This document shows positions 1 through 12,174 of a stretch of DNA of 64,000 bases, in pieces. The position numbers were made by a program, and so were the translations under genes. The notes under the pieces are model-generated. The model was not told where the DNA came from. It ran no database searches and saw only the letters and a list, made by a program, of their open reading frames with translations. The stretch spans positions 1,124,001 to 1,188,000 of the forward strand of contig CALZFC010000029.1 in the NCBI GenBank assembly GCA_945643635.1, written 5' to 3'. Numbering within the stretch: position 1 is the first letter of the stretch; each line of letters starts with the position of its first letter. The DNA comes from Allodiplogaster sudhausi (Eukaryota; Nematoda; Chromadorea; Rhabditida; Diplogasteridae).

Positions 1-1103
1 GTTACATACATACTTTTATTGAAAAGTTCGGATTTATACGGTAAATTTCGTTCTGTATGATAAGAAGGCCTAAAAAACTACTTCAGAAACGTTTCCACAT
101 GCCCAAACATACATCATAAGAAAGAGGATGAAATTTGGTAAAGATGAACCCCCTTTAAATGAAATTCTACGATCTTTTGTTATAAGCCATAAAAGAAGGA
201 TAACAAGGCCTTATGGAAATGGTGTAGAAAAAAAGGATTGGAATATTCTAATTCGAATAAACTAAACAATGAATACTTCGGCGAAATGACAGTGACGCTA
301 CTGGCCCTACTCTTATGGCTTATAACAAAAGATCGTACGCATGGAATTTCATTTAAAGGGGGTTCATCTTGTACCAAATTTCATCCTCTTTCTTTTGATG
401 TATGCTTGGGCTTGTGGAAACGTTTCTGAAGTAGTTTTTTTAAGCCATCTTATCATACAGAACGAAATTTACCATATAAGTCCAAACTTTTCAATAAAAG
501 TATGTATGTAACATTTGAAGATCTCCATGTGAGCTCTAAGGTGATATACTTACGATTTTGAAAGATTAAGATTGAGCGTAGTTATCGATTGAAGAATGCG
601 CTGTGTCTCGGCGATCGAAAATGCGCCATTTTGACCGACTCGCGCGCATTTTTCGCAAGGTGTGCCTACCGTTATGTTATTGACTGAAACGAATTCTTGT
701 AGCAAATTTAACGCGCTACAACATATCAAAAAACTGCAGGGTACTCTTTCCAAAAATGAACAGAAATTTGCCAAAAAGTGGTCAAAAAAATGTTCAGGGC
801 CGTGTTTTGGTCGAAAATAGATATTTTAGAAAATTTTACGTATGATCAGTTTGAAGAGCGTCCAACGGGCTATCGAACAGTATCTTTGATTTCGTCAAAT
901 TCGGAAAATTAGCCCAGTTATGGTTCATCATATTTTGAAGTGTACTGTACTGTTTCCCGAACGGAATTTTTCTTTAAAAAAATTAAAATGTTGTAGAGGA
1001 CGTCGAGTTGTATAGGTGAGCCAATTTTCATAAACGAAAGCGAAAAAAATTCCCCAGTGCAGCATCCAATAATGCCGTGCTCGAATCTTACGGAGAGGCT
1101 GTC
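1..1103. mobile_element. Palindromic TTAA element, left-truncated (member 1)
   Basis: The piece starts inside one arm and runs through a centre near 235 (containing GGAATATTC) to an end at 1103 next to TTAA (1104-1107). Its terminal motif, read inward, is GACAGCCTCTCC, nearly the same as the left end of the element at 60,581. Inner blocks around 60-130 and 340-470, and 590-680, recur in all other members of this family. No coding region is convincing. The left end lies outside the window. Confidence 0.8.
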
Positions 1104-1611
1104 TTAAATCCATTTTTATTTTTGTCTTGTACGTTTTTTGAGTAACTTTCTCTGCCATCCTACTTCAAGTTCATCTCTTTTTCTTAAATGGATATTTATA
1201 TCTTCTTACAGTATAACTCCATGCTTTTAAAAGAGTTCATTTCCTCTTTTTCGGATTTAGAGAATAATTTTTAATTTTGAATACGTGGATTTTCAGAATA
1301 TCAACTTCACACATATAGTAAATGCGTATTTAACGGCACTAAACTAGTAGACTGGCGAGGTTGTAACAATCAGAGCATCACGCACAGACTGGTTTTCTAG
1401 AAGAAGAGAGGCATTCGGAGAAAACGAGTAATTGTGAAAGCGAGAGAACTAATAAGAGTTAGAACTGGTGAAAAAATGAAATAAAATTGAGAAATGGCTG
1501 GGAAGAGCACACTATACATATATGTATGTAAATATGGCTCAGTTTGAAAAAGTAGATGTACCTTTGATCTGGAACCGTCCGTTAGCACCGATAGCAATGA
1601 AGCGAGCTCCG

Positions 1612-4279
1612 CTAGTACCTCGTATAGTGCTCGGGAAATCCGACAAGGTTCAAGCAACTAAAATCATGGATTTACCACAATGAAACAATGTATGTATGCA
1701 GCATTTTACCTATTTAAAAAGTTTATTTGTCAATGAATTTTACTTCTTCTCGTCCACTTTGATCTTTCAATTAGCCAAAAAAAGTCGAGAAAGCGATCGT
1801 ATCTTCTTCATATTTTTACAACTCCACTTTCATTCCGTATTATATTGATTGATCGATTGGTTAACAGTTTCCACTTCATAATATTTAAAAAAAAAAGAAG
1901 AAGAAATTGCTACTTACGCGCCGATAAAGTACTTCTCCGTGACGTACTTTCCCATCGCTGTTGGCAAAGTGCCGAAAAGTTTGATAGCCTCGTCAAAGTG
2001 GCCTTCCTGGAGGTATTAAGAGAGCCAATCTGAGAGACTCGAGCACGGGCATGTCGGGAACAAAATTATTTTTTTGATTTTCTTTTCCTTCTAAAGGCTT
2101 ATGAGGCATCCTAAAAAGACCTCAACAGCATTTTTTCCAAAAATTATTTTCTTCAGTTTACCATGGATATGCACCGAAAACCCGAAAAAACTAAAAAGAT
2201 CATAACTTTGTTCGTTGTTGAGATATATTAATTTTGAACTGTTTATTCAATTCCAAATTGAAAGGCGCACAAAAATTGTGATAATCACTTTTTAAAAATA
2301 TTTCATTAAATTCCTCATTTTGGCATTTTAATATTTCGAGTGGTGCGTTTGGGGCATAAAAACCCCCCATGTTAAAAAACTGAAGGCACCACGTGAAAGA
2401 GCGACCTTTTTTTACCCCTATTTAAATGCCTTTTACTAAAAAACTCCGATACACCTGTTTCAATATTTTGACATGAAACGCGCGAGTCGGTCAAAATGGT
2501 GCATTTTCGGCCGCCGAGGCACCGTGCAAGCGCATTCATCGATCCATAACTGCGCTGAATGTCAATATTACAAAATCGTCTGTATATCATCTAAGAGCTC
2601 TCACGGAGATCTTCAAATGGTAAATACATACTTTTATTAAAAAGTTATAATTTATATGGAAAATTTCGTTCTGTACAATTAGAAGGCTTAAAAAACTACT
2701 TCAAAAACATTTTCGCCTGTCGAAACATAAATCATAAGAAAGAGGATGAAATTTGCTACAAGATTAACCCCTTTCAATGGAATTCCATTCATATGATCTT
2801 TTGTTATAAGTCATAAAAGTAGTGCCAGTTGCGTCGCTGTCATTTTGCCCAAGAATTCATATTTTAGGTTAATCGAATTAGAATATTCCAAATTCAAATT
2901 AGAATCTTCCAATCCTCTTTCCTACAGTTTTTCCATAAGGCCTTGCTATCCTACTCTTATGGCTTATAACAAAAGATCGTATGCATGGGATTCCGTTGAA
3001 AGGGGTTCATCTTGTAGCAAATTTCATCCTCTTTCTTATGATGCATGTTTCGATAGGCGAAAATGTTTTTCAAGTAGTTTTTTAAGCCTTCTAATTGTAC
3101 AAATCGAAATTTCCCATATAAATTGAAAGTTTTCAATAAAAGTATGTATGTAACATTTGAAGATCTCCGTGAGAGCTCTTAGATGATATACTTACGATTT
3201 TGTAATATTGACATTGAGCGCAGTTATGGATCGATGAATGCGCTTGCACGGTGCCTCGGCGGCCGAAAAATGCACCATTTTGACAAACTCGCGCGCTTCA
3301 TGTCAAAATATTGAAACAGGTGTATCGGAGTTTTTTAGTAAAAGGCATTTAAATAGGGGTAAAAAAGGTCGCTCTTTCACGTGGTGCCTTCCGTTTTTTA
3401 ACATGGGCGGTTTTTATGCCCCAAACGCACCACTCGAAATATTAAAATGCCAAAATGAGGCATTTAATGAAATATTTTTAAAAAGTGATTAACACGATTT
3501 TTGTGCGCCTTTCAATTTGAGATTGAATAAACAGTTCAAAATTAATATATCTCAACAACGAACAAAGTTATGATCTTTTTAGTGTTTTCGGGTTTTCGGT
3601 GCATATCGATGGTAAACTGAAGAAAATAATTTTTGGAAAAAATGTTTTTGAGGTCTTTTTAGGATGCCTCATAAGCCTTTATAAGGATAAGAAAATCAAA
3701 AAATAATTTTGTACCCGACATGCCTTACATAGAGCCCTGGTCGAATCTCTCAGATTGGCTCTCTTAAAAAAAAGTCCACAATTTTGTTAGTCAATTTGTT
3801 TTATTCATCAATAATTAATTGCCTTTTTCACTAGACCTTATGCATAATATTATCGTATTACGATGGCACAAGATTACAAAAGAAAACAAAAGTATTTGTT
3901 GGAAGTGACAACATTGGCGAGTCGGATGGCCTTCATCATGAACTCTTTCGCCTTCGCGTCCTGCTCCTTGGACAGCTTTGGCATCAATTCGGCAGCGCAT
4001 GCTTCTGAGAGAAAGAAAACGAAGGAAAACAATCAATCGATATTTGTAATGATTAATTAGTGAAAGTGATTAAATATTGATCGAATGTCGATTTATTTTA
4101 TGATTGAACATCGATTAATTGTTTTTAAAGAAATATCGATCTATGTATTATTGATTGAGTATTATCGATACATATTTGGCTTGGTATCGATTGAATGATT
4201 AACCCTGATCGGCACTGAGTTTCGCGGTGGCGATGTCAGCAGCTGCGATGAGAAGGATGAAGATAAGATGACGTGGCAT
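1612..4279 (-). CDS. Small secreted helical protein, four exons
   Basis: Four minus-strand exons join in phase: 4279-4204, 4004-3913, 2006-1918 and 1657-1612, giving about 100 residues. Exon 1 begins with ATG and a classic signal peptide (MPRHLIFILLIAAADIATA). Exon 2 encodes a charged helix rich in Lys, Glu and Ala. Exon 3 contains GHFDEAIKLFG, which looks like a TPR-type or simple amphipathic helix, and ends in a perfect gtaagt donor. Exon 4 is a short tail ending in TAG. The donor of exon 2 (gttgtc) is weak, so that junction is the least certain; without it the frame would run on to a stop near 3870. The intron between exons 2 and 3 holds a 1.74-kb palindromic element ending only 9 bp from the acceptor. 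I do not recognise the family. A role outside the cell is inferred only from the signal peptide. Confidence 0.5.
2020..3763. mobile_element. Palindromic TTAA element (member 2), complete
   Basis: Flanked by TTAA at 2016-2019 and 3764-3767. Both ends read inward as GAGAGCCAATCTGAGAGA followed by a CTCGA/TTCGA motif. The two arms are about 850 bp, near-identical and inverted, with the centre near 2890 (AGAATATTCC-type core). The element lies in an intron of the small secreted-protein gene. It has no plausible transposase, so it must be non-autonomous. Confidence 0.9.
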
Positions 4280-4395
4280 CTCGAAAAGAGTAATTGTATG
4301 TACAATCTATGTAGATATAGTCGACTATTAAATGAGCCACTCGAAAAATGGCTCCATTTCGATATCACCCCGCCATATAGAGAGATTATCACTCT

Positions 4396-4401
4396 TCTCA
4401 T

Positions 4402-4454
<53 letters not shown>

Positions 4455-4460
4455 TTCTCA
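4396..4460 (+). repeat. (CT)n microsatellite
   Basis: A run of CTCTCT with a few interruptions. Ser-Leu or Arg-Glu frames read through it are artefacts. Confidence 0.95.
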
Positions 4461-4904
4461 CTCTGTCTGTCAGTTTTCCTCGCTTTCTTTCTGGCTATAT
4501 CTATATCACAATCTCTTACTCTTTCTCTCTCTCTCTCTTCGCCTCTCTCATTCATTTCATCCTTCTCTTTCTACTCCAGCTCTGTATTTTCCACTATGCA
4601 CTGACAAACATTTGAATCCTCGCCCACTCCGACTCTTCTCAATGATCTCTATTTTTTCTGTTTTGATTGCTGAAAACACAAGCGTCAATCTCGTTCAAAT
4701 CCACCAGAATCGGGAGAAGGGAACAATTTGTAGTTTTTTTTTGTCAGAAAAGAAAAAAAGAAAAAGAATAAAGAGTGGAAAAAAGATGTTTGCAACATTT
4801 CAAGCATCAAACGTCAACAATCAAACTTGAATTTAGTCATTTCACAATGGCCCTGAAATGAAATGAAATTTAATTTTAAAAAAACAATTATATTATTTAA
4901 AAAA

Positions 4905-5640
4905 ATCTTCTCGACTTGTGTGTTGTAAAAGGAAAAAAAATATGAGAGGAAAAAAATGTAAATAAACACGACGATACATATTTCTATGATCTTATCACGA
5001 AAGTAGGCTAGGCGTGATTCCTCTGAAACAATGTAAAGTCAAAGGGTCAGGTGATTAGAGAGGAAGGTCAGGTTTAGAGAGACGGTTATTCTAGAACAGA
5101 GAGAGAACCACGTTACTAGAGAGAGGAACAGGTCCAATAGAGAAGAAGCAATCTTGACGAAGCTGAAAGCCGTTTTATTTCCGTCATGCATCTCGAGTCA
5201 TGCGAACGTGCTCTCTATTTTGGTTAGTCGCTGCTTCGGAAGCCTGGAATTAGGAGAGAGAGAGAAAAAAGAGTGAGAGAAAACGAGAGAGAGAGAGAGA
5301 GAGAGGAAACAAGAGAGACAGAGCCAGTGACGTCACTGTTTTTTTCGTGCCCGTTTCCCGGCCCTCATTTCTACTAATTCTTCTCTCATTATTGTTTAAT
5401 GCGGTCAAGACACATTTGGCGCATTTCCATGCTTCTGGAATAGTGTTCATTTATGCATATGTATTCCTGTTGCGCGGCGTATAATAATGTCATTCTTAAT
5501 CACTTGGCTGGAGATTGAGGGTGGTTCTCAGTAAGTCTCTCCTGGGCGCGAGTTGCGGATCGGTCGGTGGCACGAGAAGCAGCGGCTGACTCGCCGCTTT
5601 CTGGAGTCGTTCAGTCACGCTCAACATTATTGGATCCTAT
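4905..5640 (-). pseudogene. Decayed copy of the CNG channel 3' end
   Basis: This stretch matches the CNG gene tail at 15,528-16,070. Shared are the region after the stop (AAATCTTCTCGA..TTGTGTG and GATTCCTCTGAAA-like blocks), the last exon (copy at about 5160-5235), the acceptor block GCCTGGAATTAGGAGA, the following (GA)n intron and, more weakly, the MLS..ERL..AA segment of the penultimate exon (5560-5640). Relative to the intact exon, the copy has a one-base insertion, a TGA within the ESTFACLE segment and a changed stop context, so it cannot encode the same C-terminus. The upstream exons are missing, and a half palindromic element follows directly. Confidence 0.75.
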
Positions 5641-5664
5641 ATTAATAATATTAATATAAGAAGT

Positions 5665-6269
5665 GATTATATGCATGGAATTGCATGGGGTTCATCTTTT
5701 GAAGTAATTTTTAAGCCTTCTAATTGTAAATAACGAAATTTCAATTATAAATCCAAACTGTTAAATAAAAGTATGTGCAAAATTTGAAGTCCTCTGTGAG
5801 AGCTCTAAGATGAGATATACTTACGATTTTTTAATCTTTAGATTGAGCGTAGATATGTGGATCGATGAATGGTGCCTCGGCGGCCGAAAATGCGCCATTT
5901 TGACAGACTTGCACATTTTTCGCTAGATACCGTCAAAAATAGTAGGACTGCCTCTTTAGAATTTATAGACGTAACAAAAGATGGACCCCTCAAACATGTT
6001 TTTGCCAAAATGACCCTTATAATGAAGATTTCTGAAAAAAAAGTTTGGCAGGCATTTTGTGCTCCATCAGACGAGGAATCGCATAAATGTTTCAAAATTG
6101 AGATTGGTTACTATTAAACGGAGTAACACTTATTTGAATATTTTTTGTATATCAGAGTATACTGTAGACATACATGAGAATTTTTTCTCATGTATGTCTA
6201 GAGCAATTAGGAGCAAAACATACTTTTGTTCCCCGCCCCGCGATGGTTGAGTTTCACAGACAGGCTCTC
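5665..6269. mobile_element. Half copy of the palindromic TTAA element (member 3)
   Basis: Only one arm is present. It contains the usual blocks (AGAGCTCTAAGATGA.., the GGCGGCCGAAAATGCGCC box, TGTAGACATAC..) and ends at TTAA (6270-6273) with the inward motif GAGAGCCTGTCTGTGAAA. The partner arm is absent, so it is a deletion product. It lies beside the decayed CNG copy. Confidence 0.8.
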
Positions 6270-6427
6270 TTAAATGCAGTAAACGCACATATTTCGAGAT
6301 CTTAGACATTTCTGATAATTTTTGGAATTTTCTTCGCACAGCGTATTCTCAGTGGTCGAATTAGGTTACTGAATAGCGGAAATCGCACCAAAATATGTAT
6401 TCAGGGAGTTATTCCATTTCATATCAT

Positions 6428-6550
6428 TTTAATTAATATATTTAATATATTTAATATTATTAATATTATTAATATTATTAATATTATTAATATTATTAAT
6501 ACTATTAATACTATTAATATTATTCATATTATTAATATTATTAATATCGT
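6428..6550. repeat. (AAT/ATT)n microsatellite
   Basis: About 120 bp of ATT triplets. A stub at 6550-6577 (GTTGAGCGGGACTGTA) resembles one terminus of the TA-flanked element at 8560, so a partial second copy may be embedded here. Confidence 0.85.
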
Positions 6551-6651
6551 ACTCAATAATGTTGAGCGGGACTGTACGTTCCCCTTCAAACGATGTTGAC
6601 GTTTCTATCGGTTGAAGTCTGCTCATCTAATATATCGGGAAGAAGTTGATA

Positions 6652-6771
6652 CCGTATTTTGTCTATTAGTGCTACTCCCTCTATTTGAACCCCCCCCCCC
6701 CTCTAAGTGGCTCCTTCTCGCAGGGGTATTGAAAAATAGTACTCCCGGGGGCACTAATAGAGAAAATAAGG
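6652..6771. mobile_element. Short MITE with CCGTATTTT ends
   Basis: Terminal inverted repeats CCGTATTTTGTCTATTAGTG and its near-complement bracket 120 bp, with TA on both outer sides. It is a shorter relative of the MITE at 48,896-49,257. A poly-C/G core lies in the middle. Confidence 0.75.
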
Positions 6772-6915
6772 TATGTTTTAACTTATAGATATTTTTCAAA
6801 GTGTATCTAAATATTCACACTTTGCAAACGCACTATTAGAGAGCAATTGTGTATGCGTTTTCCTTTTTTTTTTTTTAAAGAAAATGAAAGCAATTGGTAG
6901 TTCATAAGCAGAGCG

Positions 6916-8446
6916 TTATGCAACGATTGACTGACTCGGTGCAAGCACGCAGCGAAGACTCTCGACCATGGCGCCGTCGAGTTGCCTCCACTTCGCCTCT
7001 GCGTCACATGCCAAACTAGAATTCGCGTCTAACCCTTCGGCCGTCATCCACGAAGATGTCGAATTGAAGAAATACAGCTCACCAAAGCGACTCGTCTTCT
7101 TCAACAAAGAGAATCAATGAATAACTCATCCTATTTTTTCCAAATCAGAAAACAAATCTCTCACAAGGCAATCGCAATTTGTTTACTTATATGCAAACAA
7201 AATCTGTTTTTGTAACAGAATCGCAGGCAGACTGCTGACATATGGATCGAAGCAGTTCACAGTGACAAAGCTGCAGTTCGCGACGATACGATGATCGAGC
7301 GTTGTCGCACCATCCTCACCGACCACCTTGAAGCGGACGTCGAGATTTGGACAGGTTCTGCACTTTTCTGCAAACTTGTGGATGGGAAATTAAAAAAAAA
7401 CAATAATGTAAATTAATATATTGACGATATTCATTGCAATATTTCCAAAAAGAATATCCGTGAATTTATTTTTAAGTACCTAAATTATGGCAAAAATTAA
7501 AAAAAGCATAATGACTTGGTATCGTTAGCGGAGTGGTGGTCGTGGTGAAAGTGGTCGTTGTAGGAGTGCTTGGAATCGTCGTAGCTGTGCTCGCCGTGAT
7601 GCCTGTGCTGCTTCTTCCCATCACAGTGTATGGTGCGTCGGACGACTCCTCAAAGAAGTCTGTGGTCATGGAGAATGATGACGTCATCTCTGCAGGCGAT
7701 GTTGTCGTCACGCGAGCAGTCGTAGTAGTCGTAGATGTGACTAAACTGGTATTTAATTGTTTGTCAATGACATTCGGTTCCTCTCATTGTCAGAAGTGAT
7801 GACGCCCTATAATTAGGGAATAAAAAGAAATCTTAAGGTTTTTATAGTATTTTTGTTTGGTCTTACTTGAATATGCGCAATTGCAATTGCAATTGAAGAT
7901 GTACATATCAAAATAAGTGTAATCGCAACTATTTTGTAACAAATGTTTGTAATGCCTTCTGACTCTGACGAACGTAGCATTGGAAGTGGTTGATGACAGA
8001 ATCGTCGATTTTCCACTCGCCCGCTTCATTGCAGATGATCATCATGCTCGTCTGCGTCGCGTTCGTCAGGATGCGCCCCGTTCCGACAAAGATCAGCACT
8101 GCTGTTTCTCACTCAAAATGTACTCTCTAAAATGAGCAAACACTTTTCCATACTTTTATCTCATTTCAAAGGCTTTTGGACGATTCTGTCATGTCTCTTT
8201 ATTTGTTTGCTATGAAACTCATGCAAACCATGTGCTTCGAAGCTAGAAGATAAAGAGGGAGAAAGAGGGGGAGGGGGAAGGTGAGATAGAGAGCAAAGAC
8301 TAGCCTGGCGGGCTCGACAAGTGATACGAACCCGACTGCAAGGTTCTTCATAGAGGACGAAATATTCAATTAAAGTGGCGGCGATGGACTCGCCTGGCGA
8401 CGAGGCCAACTTAACATTCCGACAGGTGCCACAGTTCCTGAGAAAT
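6916..8446 (-). CDS. C6-domain secreted protein, two C6 domains (gene 1)
   Basis: Minus-strand exons: 8446-8305 (C-x-x-C start of the first C6 domain: CGTCRN, then two further Cys), 8111-7974 (its second half, with FVGTG, CNEAGEW and a final Cys), 7740-7516 (74 residues, mostly Thr and Ser: an extracellular linker), 7367-7217 (second C6 domain: CRTCPN, then two Cys) and 7090-6916 (CDAEAKW, LRC and the stop). The last three exons join in phase. The six-Cys pattern and the GxW motif after Cys5 match the nematode C6 domain (Pfam C6). The first junction is awkward: with the homologous acceptor the exon would start with TGA. Using gtcttt as donor and gtgag as acceptor restores the phase. The linker's 5' junction is also unsettled. 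The signal-peptide exon was not found. Probable site is the cell surface or secreted; function unknown. Confidence 0.72.
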
Positions 8447-8559
8447 CTGAAAACCTAGAGATGCACTCAACAGTCAGAGCTACTCGTCTTCATTAAGCGC
8501 TTAGAATGCTGACACGATTACCGCTGAACAATTTAAGCATTAACCTAATTATGCACATA

Positions 8560-9040
8560 CAGTCCCGCCCAACATTTGAGGTACATAGATTAATTAGATT
8601 AATTAGATTAATCTAAATAATCTCAATTGATTTTTCAGCGCATAGGACGCATTTCAATAGAGTTTTGAGGTTAAGCTAGACTAATTCGACGCTGTTAAAC
8701 ACGTTGGAAACATTATTTTCTCAAAATAAGTTGACATTAACGAGAAAATTCACATTTTAGCCAAAAACCCGTTCGAAAAATGCAGCGCATGGCGCATGTA
8801 ATGCAGCACATTGCGCACCATTTTCAAACAGGTTTCTACCAAAAATATGAATTTTCCAGTTAATGTCAATTTGTTTTAAGGAAATAATGTTACCAACGTA
8901 TTTAACAGCGTGGAATTAGTCTAGATTAATCTGGAAACTCAATTGAAATGCGTACTATGCGCTGAAAAATCAATTGAGATTATTTAGATTAATCTAATTA
9001 ATCTAATTAATCTATGTACCTGCAATGTTGGGCGGGACTG
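8560..9040. mobile_element. TA-flanked palindromic MITE (Tc1/mariner type)
   Basis: Ends are CAGTCCCGCCCAACATT and its complement, with TA on both sides. Both arms extend to a centre near 8800, so the 481-bp element is nearly all inverted repeat. Tandem ATTAGATTA units lie inside each terminus. No coding capacity. Confidence 0.88.
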
Positions 9041-9340
9041 TATGTATATAAGCATACTACTTTCTCCCTATGATATACCGCTACATCCTCCTGACCTGCC
9101 GCGCCTTGATTCTCAATTTCGATCAGGGGTTCCACAACAAAAAAAAAAATTATTCTGAAGGTTTCCCGGACTTTTTATATGCGATAAAATGGAACCACGG
9201 AGGTTTTCTCTACTGCTTCGTGAAAGATACCGGACCTATTTTGATCAAATGCGCCCAGCCCTCACGGAAAAATCCCGGACATTTGAAAGAGTGAGAAATA
9301 GTGTGTAAAAGTGGAGGCGCTGACAAGCCTACTCTCCATA

Positions 9341-10919
9341 CAGTACCGCCAAAAAGTCTATGAACGTTTGGTTTTTCATTCATAATTTCCTTCAAAATGT
9401 ATTAAATTTAATGACATTTTCAGGGTTGCTTCTTTGTAATAATAGATATTCAGTAGCAGAATATTGGTTTAATTGATCCACTTTGGAAAAATAAAAATCA
9501 ATAACTCATATTACCCTTTTTACACATTTAGGCGTGCTGGACAAAATGGATTATTTCTTTGATATTCGGCTCGTTTTTTTACTGTATAAATGGTTTAACT
9601 GTATTCTAGACCATGTCTGCGATAATTTTTTGATCTAGTCGCTACTTAATCACATGTTTTAACATGTGGTACCACATCCATGCGGGCGGTCTGAGATGTA
9701 GAACATTCAGGAGGATAAAATCAATCTTTTACTGCAATATCTATAGCAATCATGATGTCCATATTCTCGGAGGTGATCATTGAACAAATTCAGACGGTTA
9801 CTCGATCTGTGGAAATTAGATGCCAACTATTTATTCACACTTTGGATACGGCGGTCAACTTTTGTCCGAGGCGCTAACATGCCAAAACTGATCTTGTGCA
9901 GGAGACTGTTTTGCAAAAACGTTTTTACCTATCCATAACGATAGTTAATAGGCTTTTCCACTTTCAGAATCCCTATTTCATCCCTGGCTTCATGAGGCCA
10001 CCAGGACAGTAGATCGTTTGACGGCTCCCTGACATAGAGTAGTACGGTGTAATTGTCAGCTGTGTGTTTAAACAAAATCACAACATTAAACTGGCTAATT
10101 GGGCTTAGACTATTACAGAACACTCTGATGAATAAACTAAAGTGATATTTGATTCGATCTGAAACATTTTGCAGTTTAGTTTTCCGCTTTTTAAGACGTC
10201 GCATTACTCTACACCAGTAGTTCATTCAAACGATCTACTTTATCTGGTGGCCTCATAGAGCCAGGCGAGAAATAAGGTAAAAGAACATGTAAAAGTCTAT
10301 TACCTATCATTTGAGACAAGCAAAGCAGTTTTCGAAAATCAGACTCCCGCGTAGCATCACTTTATGTTGGTCCAGACCGCGGACGAAAGTTGACCACGGT
10401 GGTCATCGCGTGCTCAAACAGTTAGAATGTAATTTGCACAGCCCTAGTAACCATGTGAATAAGTTCTATCAGTCTCTGCGAACATATGGACATCATGATT
10501 ACTATACATATTGCAGTAAAAGATCGATTTTATCCTCCTGAACCTTCTGCATCTCAAGCCGCCTGCACGGATCTGGTAGTCGCTACTTAATCACATGTAA
10601 AAACATGTGATAAATTAGCGACTAGACCAAAACGTTATCGCAGAGATGTTCTAGAATACATCTCAAAAAAATTTCCAATTAAAACTAGCCGAATATCAAA
10701 GAAATAAACCATTTTGTCCAGCACGCCTAAATGTGCAACCCGGGAAATTTGAATTATTGATTTTTATTTCGCTCTGCAGTGGATCAATGAATCCAATATT
10801 CTGCTACTGGAGATCTATTATTTCAAAGAAGAAACCCTGAAAATTTCATTAAATTTCATACATTTTGAAGAAAATTATGAATGAAAAACCAAAAGTTCAT
10901 AGACTTTTTGTCGGTACTG
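9341..10919. mobile_element. 1.58-kb TA-flanked palindrome (Tc1/mariner type)
   Basis: Termini CAGTACCGCCAAAAAGTCTA and its complement are flanked by TA. Arms of about 790 bp pair almost throughout (for example 9610-9780 with 10,480-10,650, and 9985-10,045 with 10,225-10,265), the centre being near 10,130. No transposase is readable. A related arm fragment sits at 27,095-27,260. It lies downstream of C6 gene 2 and may have displaced that gene's 3' exons. Confidence 0.85.
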
Positions 10920-11284
10920 TATGGTTTGTCTGGAAACTCTCAATTCCCAGTTATCCTTATACTTTGTTTCTTATTTTCTTACTTTCCTTATTCTTACTTA
11001 CTTTCTGTCTTTTTTTCCCATGGAAAATTCGATATTCTTTGTATTGGAGGTGGAAGAAGAGCTTGCGACGAAGTTCCACTTAGTAAATGAAAACCAAAGA
11101 AATGAAATATGCAAACAAACATTTTCATGAAAAACGAAAGTAATTTTAGTGCAAATGGTGCACTTGGCACACTTGTTTTTCCAGGAACTCTCCCGCACCA
11201 CTCAAGATTTTCTCCAAGAAGTTTCCAGAACGGGAGCGGGAATTCTGAAAGTTCCCGCACCGCTCCCGAAACATTTACGATAGA

Positions 11285-11969
11285 TTGATGGCGCGGCTGA
11301 GGTTGAAGTGTACCTCAAGGGAGCTGTAGTTGTTTCCTTCACTGGTGCAGTTTCTTCACCCGACAGTTCTGTCGCGGCCATTGTTGCTGACTCTGCAAAA
11401 CAGCTTCGCTTTAATGCAATTTTGAGTAATGAACATTCGACGAATCTACTGTAAGATAGTTATTTATTTCTGTTAAATTCCTTTTTATGTGTTTAAGAAA
11501 ATGCTTTCAAAGAAAATATTCCAACTTGGAATTGCGAAGCACTGAAAATCCGTGAAGGTGAATCCATCTACTAGCCACTCGCCCTTATCATTACACGTGA
11601 TCATCGTCTCAGCCATTGTCACATTCGCCACGGTCTGCCCCGTTCCAATGAAGGTAATCACAGCAGTTTCTCCCTTACATTAATGTCAAAATATTAGATA
11701 CATATATTAATTAGGATATAATCATTTTAATACATATGTTGCAAATCAAGTCTTGCACCGAACCAAGATATGAAGTAGAAAATTATATGTAAAATGAGAA
11801 GAGATGCTTGCCAGGCGGGCTTGACAGAGGAGATGAACTCGACGACAGTCTCCCACCCGTAGATAGTCTGAGCCCTTGTAGGGGAAGTAATAGTATGCGG
11901 ACGCTACGGCTGTGGACTCGAATGGCGACGGTGCCAACACAAGGTTCGGGCACCGTAAACAGAGGCCGT
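11285..11969 (-). CDS. C6-domain protein, probably truncated (gene 2)
   Basis: Minus-strand exons: 11,969-11,812 (GLCLRCPN start, then Cys in VGDC and LLCQAR), 11,673-11,536 (GETAVITFIGTG, TCNDKGEW, FQC) and about 11,392-11,285 (Thr/Ser/Ala-rich linker). The six Cys, spacing and GEW motif match the first C6 domain of the gene at 6916-8446, so the two are paralogues. The first intron appears to start with GC (CTG|GCAAGC). No second C6 domain was found downstream; the DNA there is A/T- and G/C-mixed noncoding sequence followed by the 1.58-kb palindrome, so the 3' part is missing or unrecognised. No signal-peptide exon was identified. Confidence 0.65.
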
Positions 11970-12174
11970 CTTACAATTAGAAAAAAAGTTGGCATCAACA
12001 CCCCATTTCCGGGCTTGTGGTAGTACGTGCAGTTTTAATTCATCCTACTACGAGACTCCGGAGAGGAATTTGAGTGATATACATATGTACATAACTTTTT
12101 GAATATCGGTAAACAAGTGCAATTTTTAATATATACTAATACTTATATCTAATTTATGTACACCGCTGTGGGAT

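Noticed and set aside
4268..4615. Ser/Leu-rich frames around 4.3-4.6 kb
   Set aside because: Translation of a (CT)n microsatellite and flank; no splice or start support.
7533..7799. Val-rich plus-strand frame
   Set aside because: It is the reverse strand of the Thr-rich linker exon of the C6 gene.
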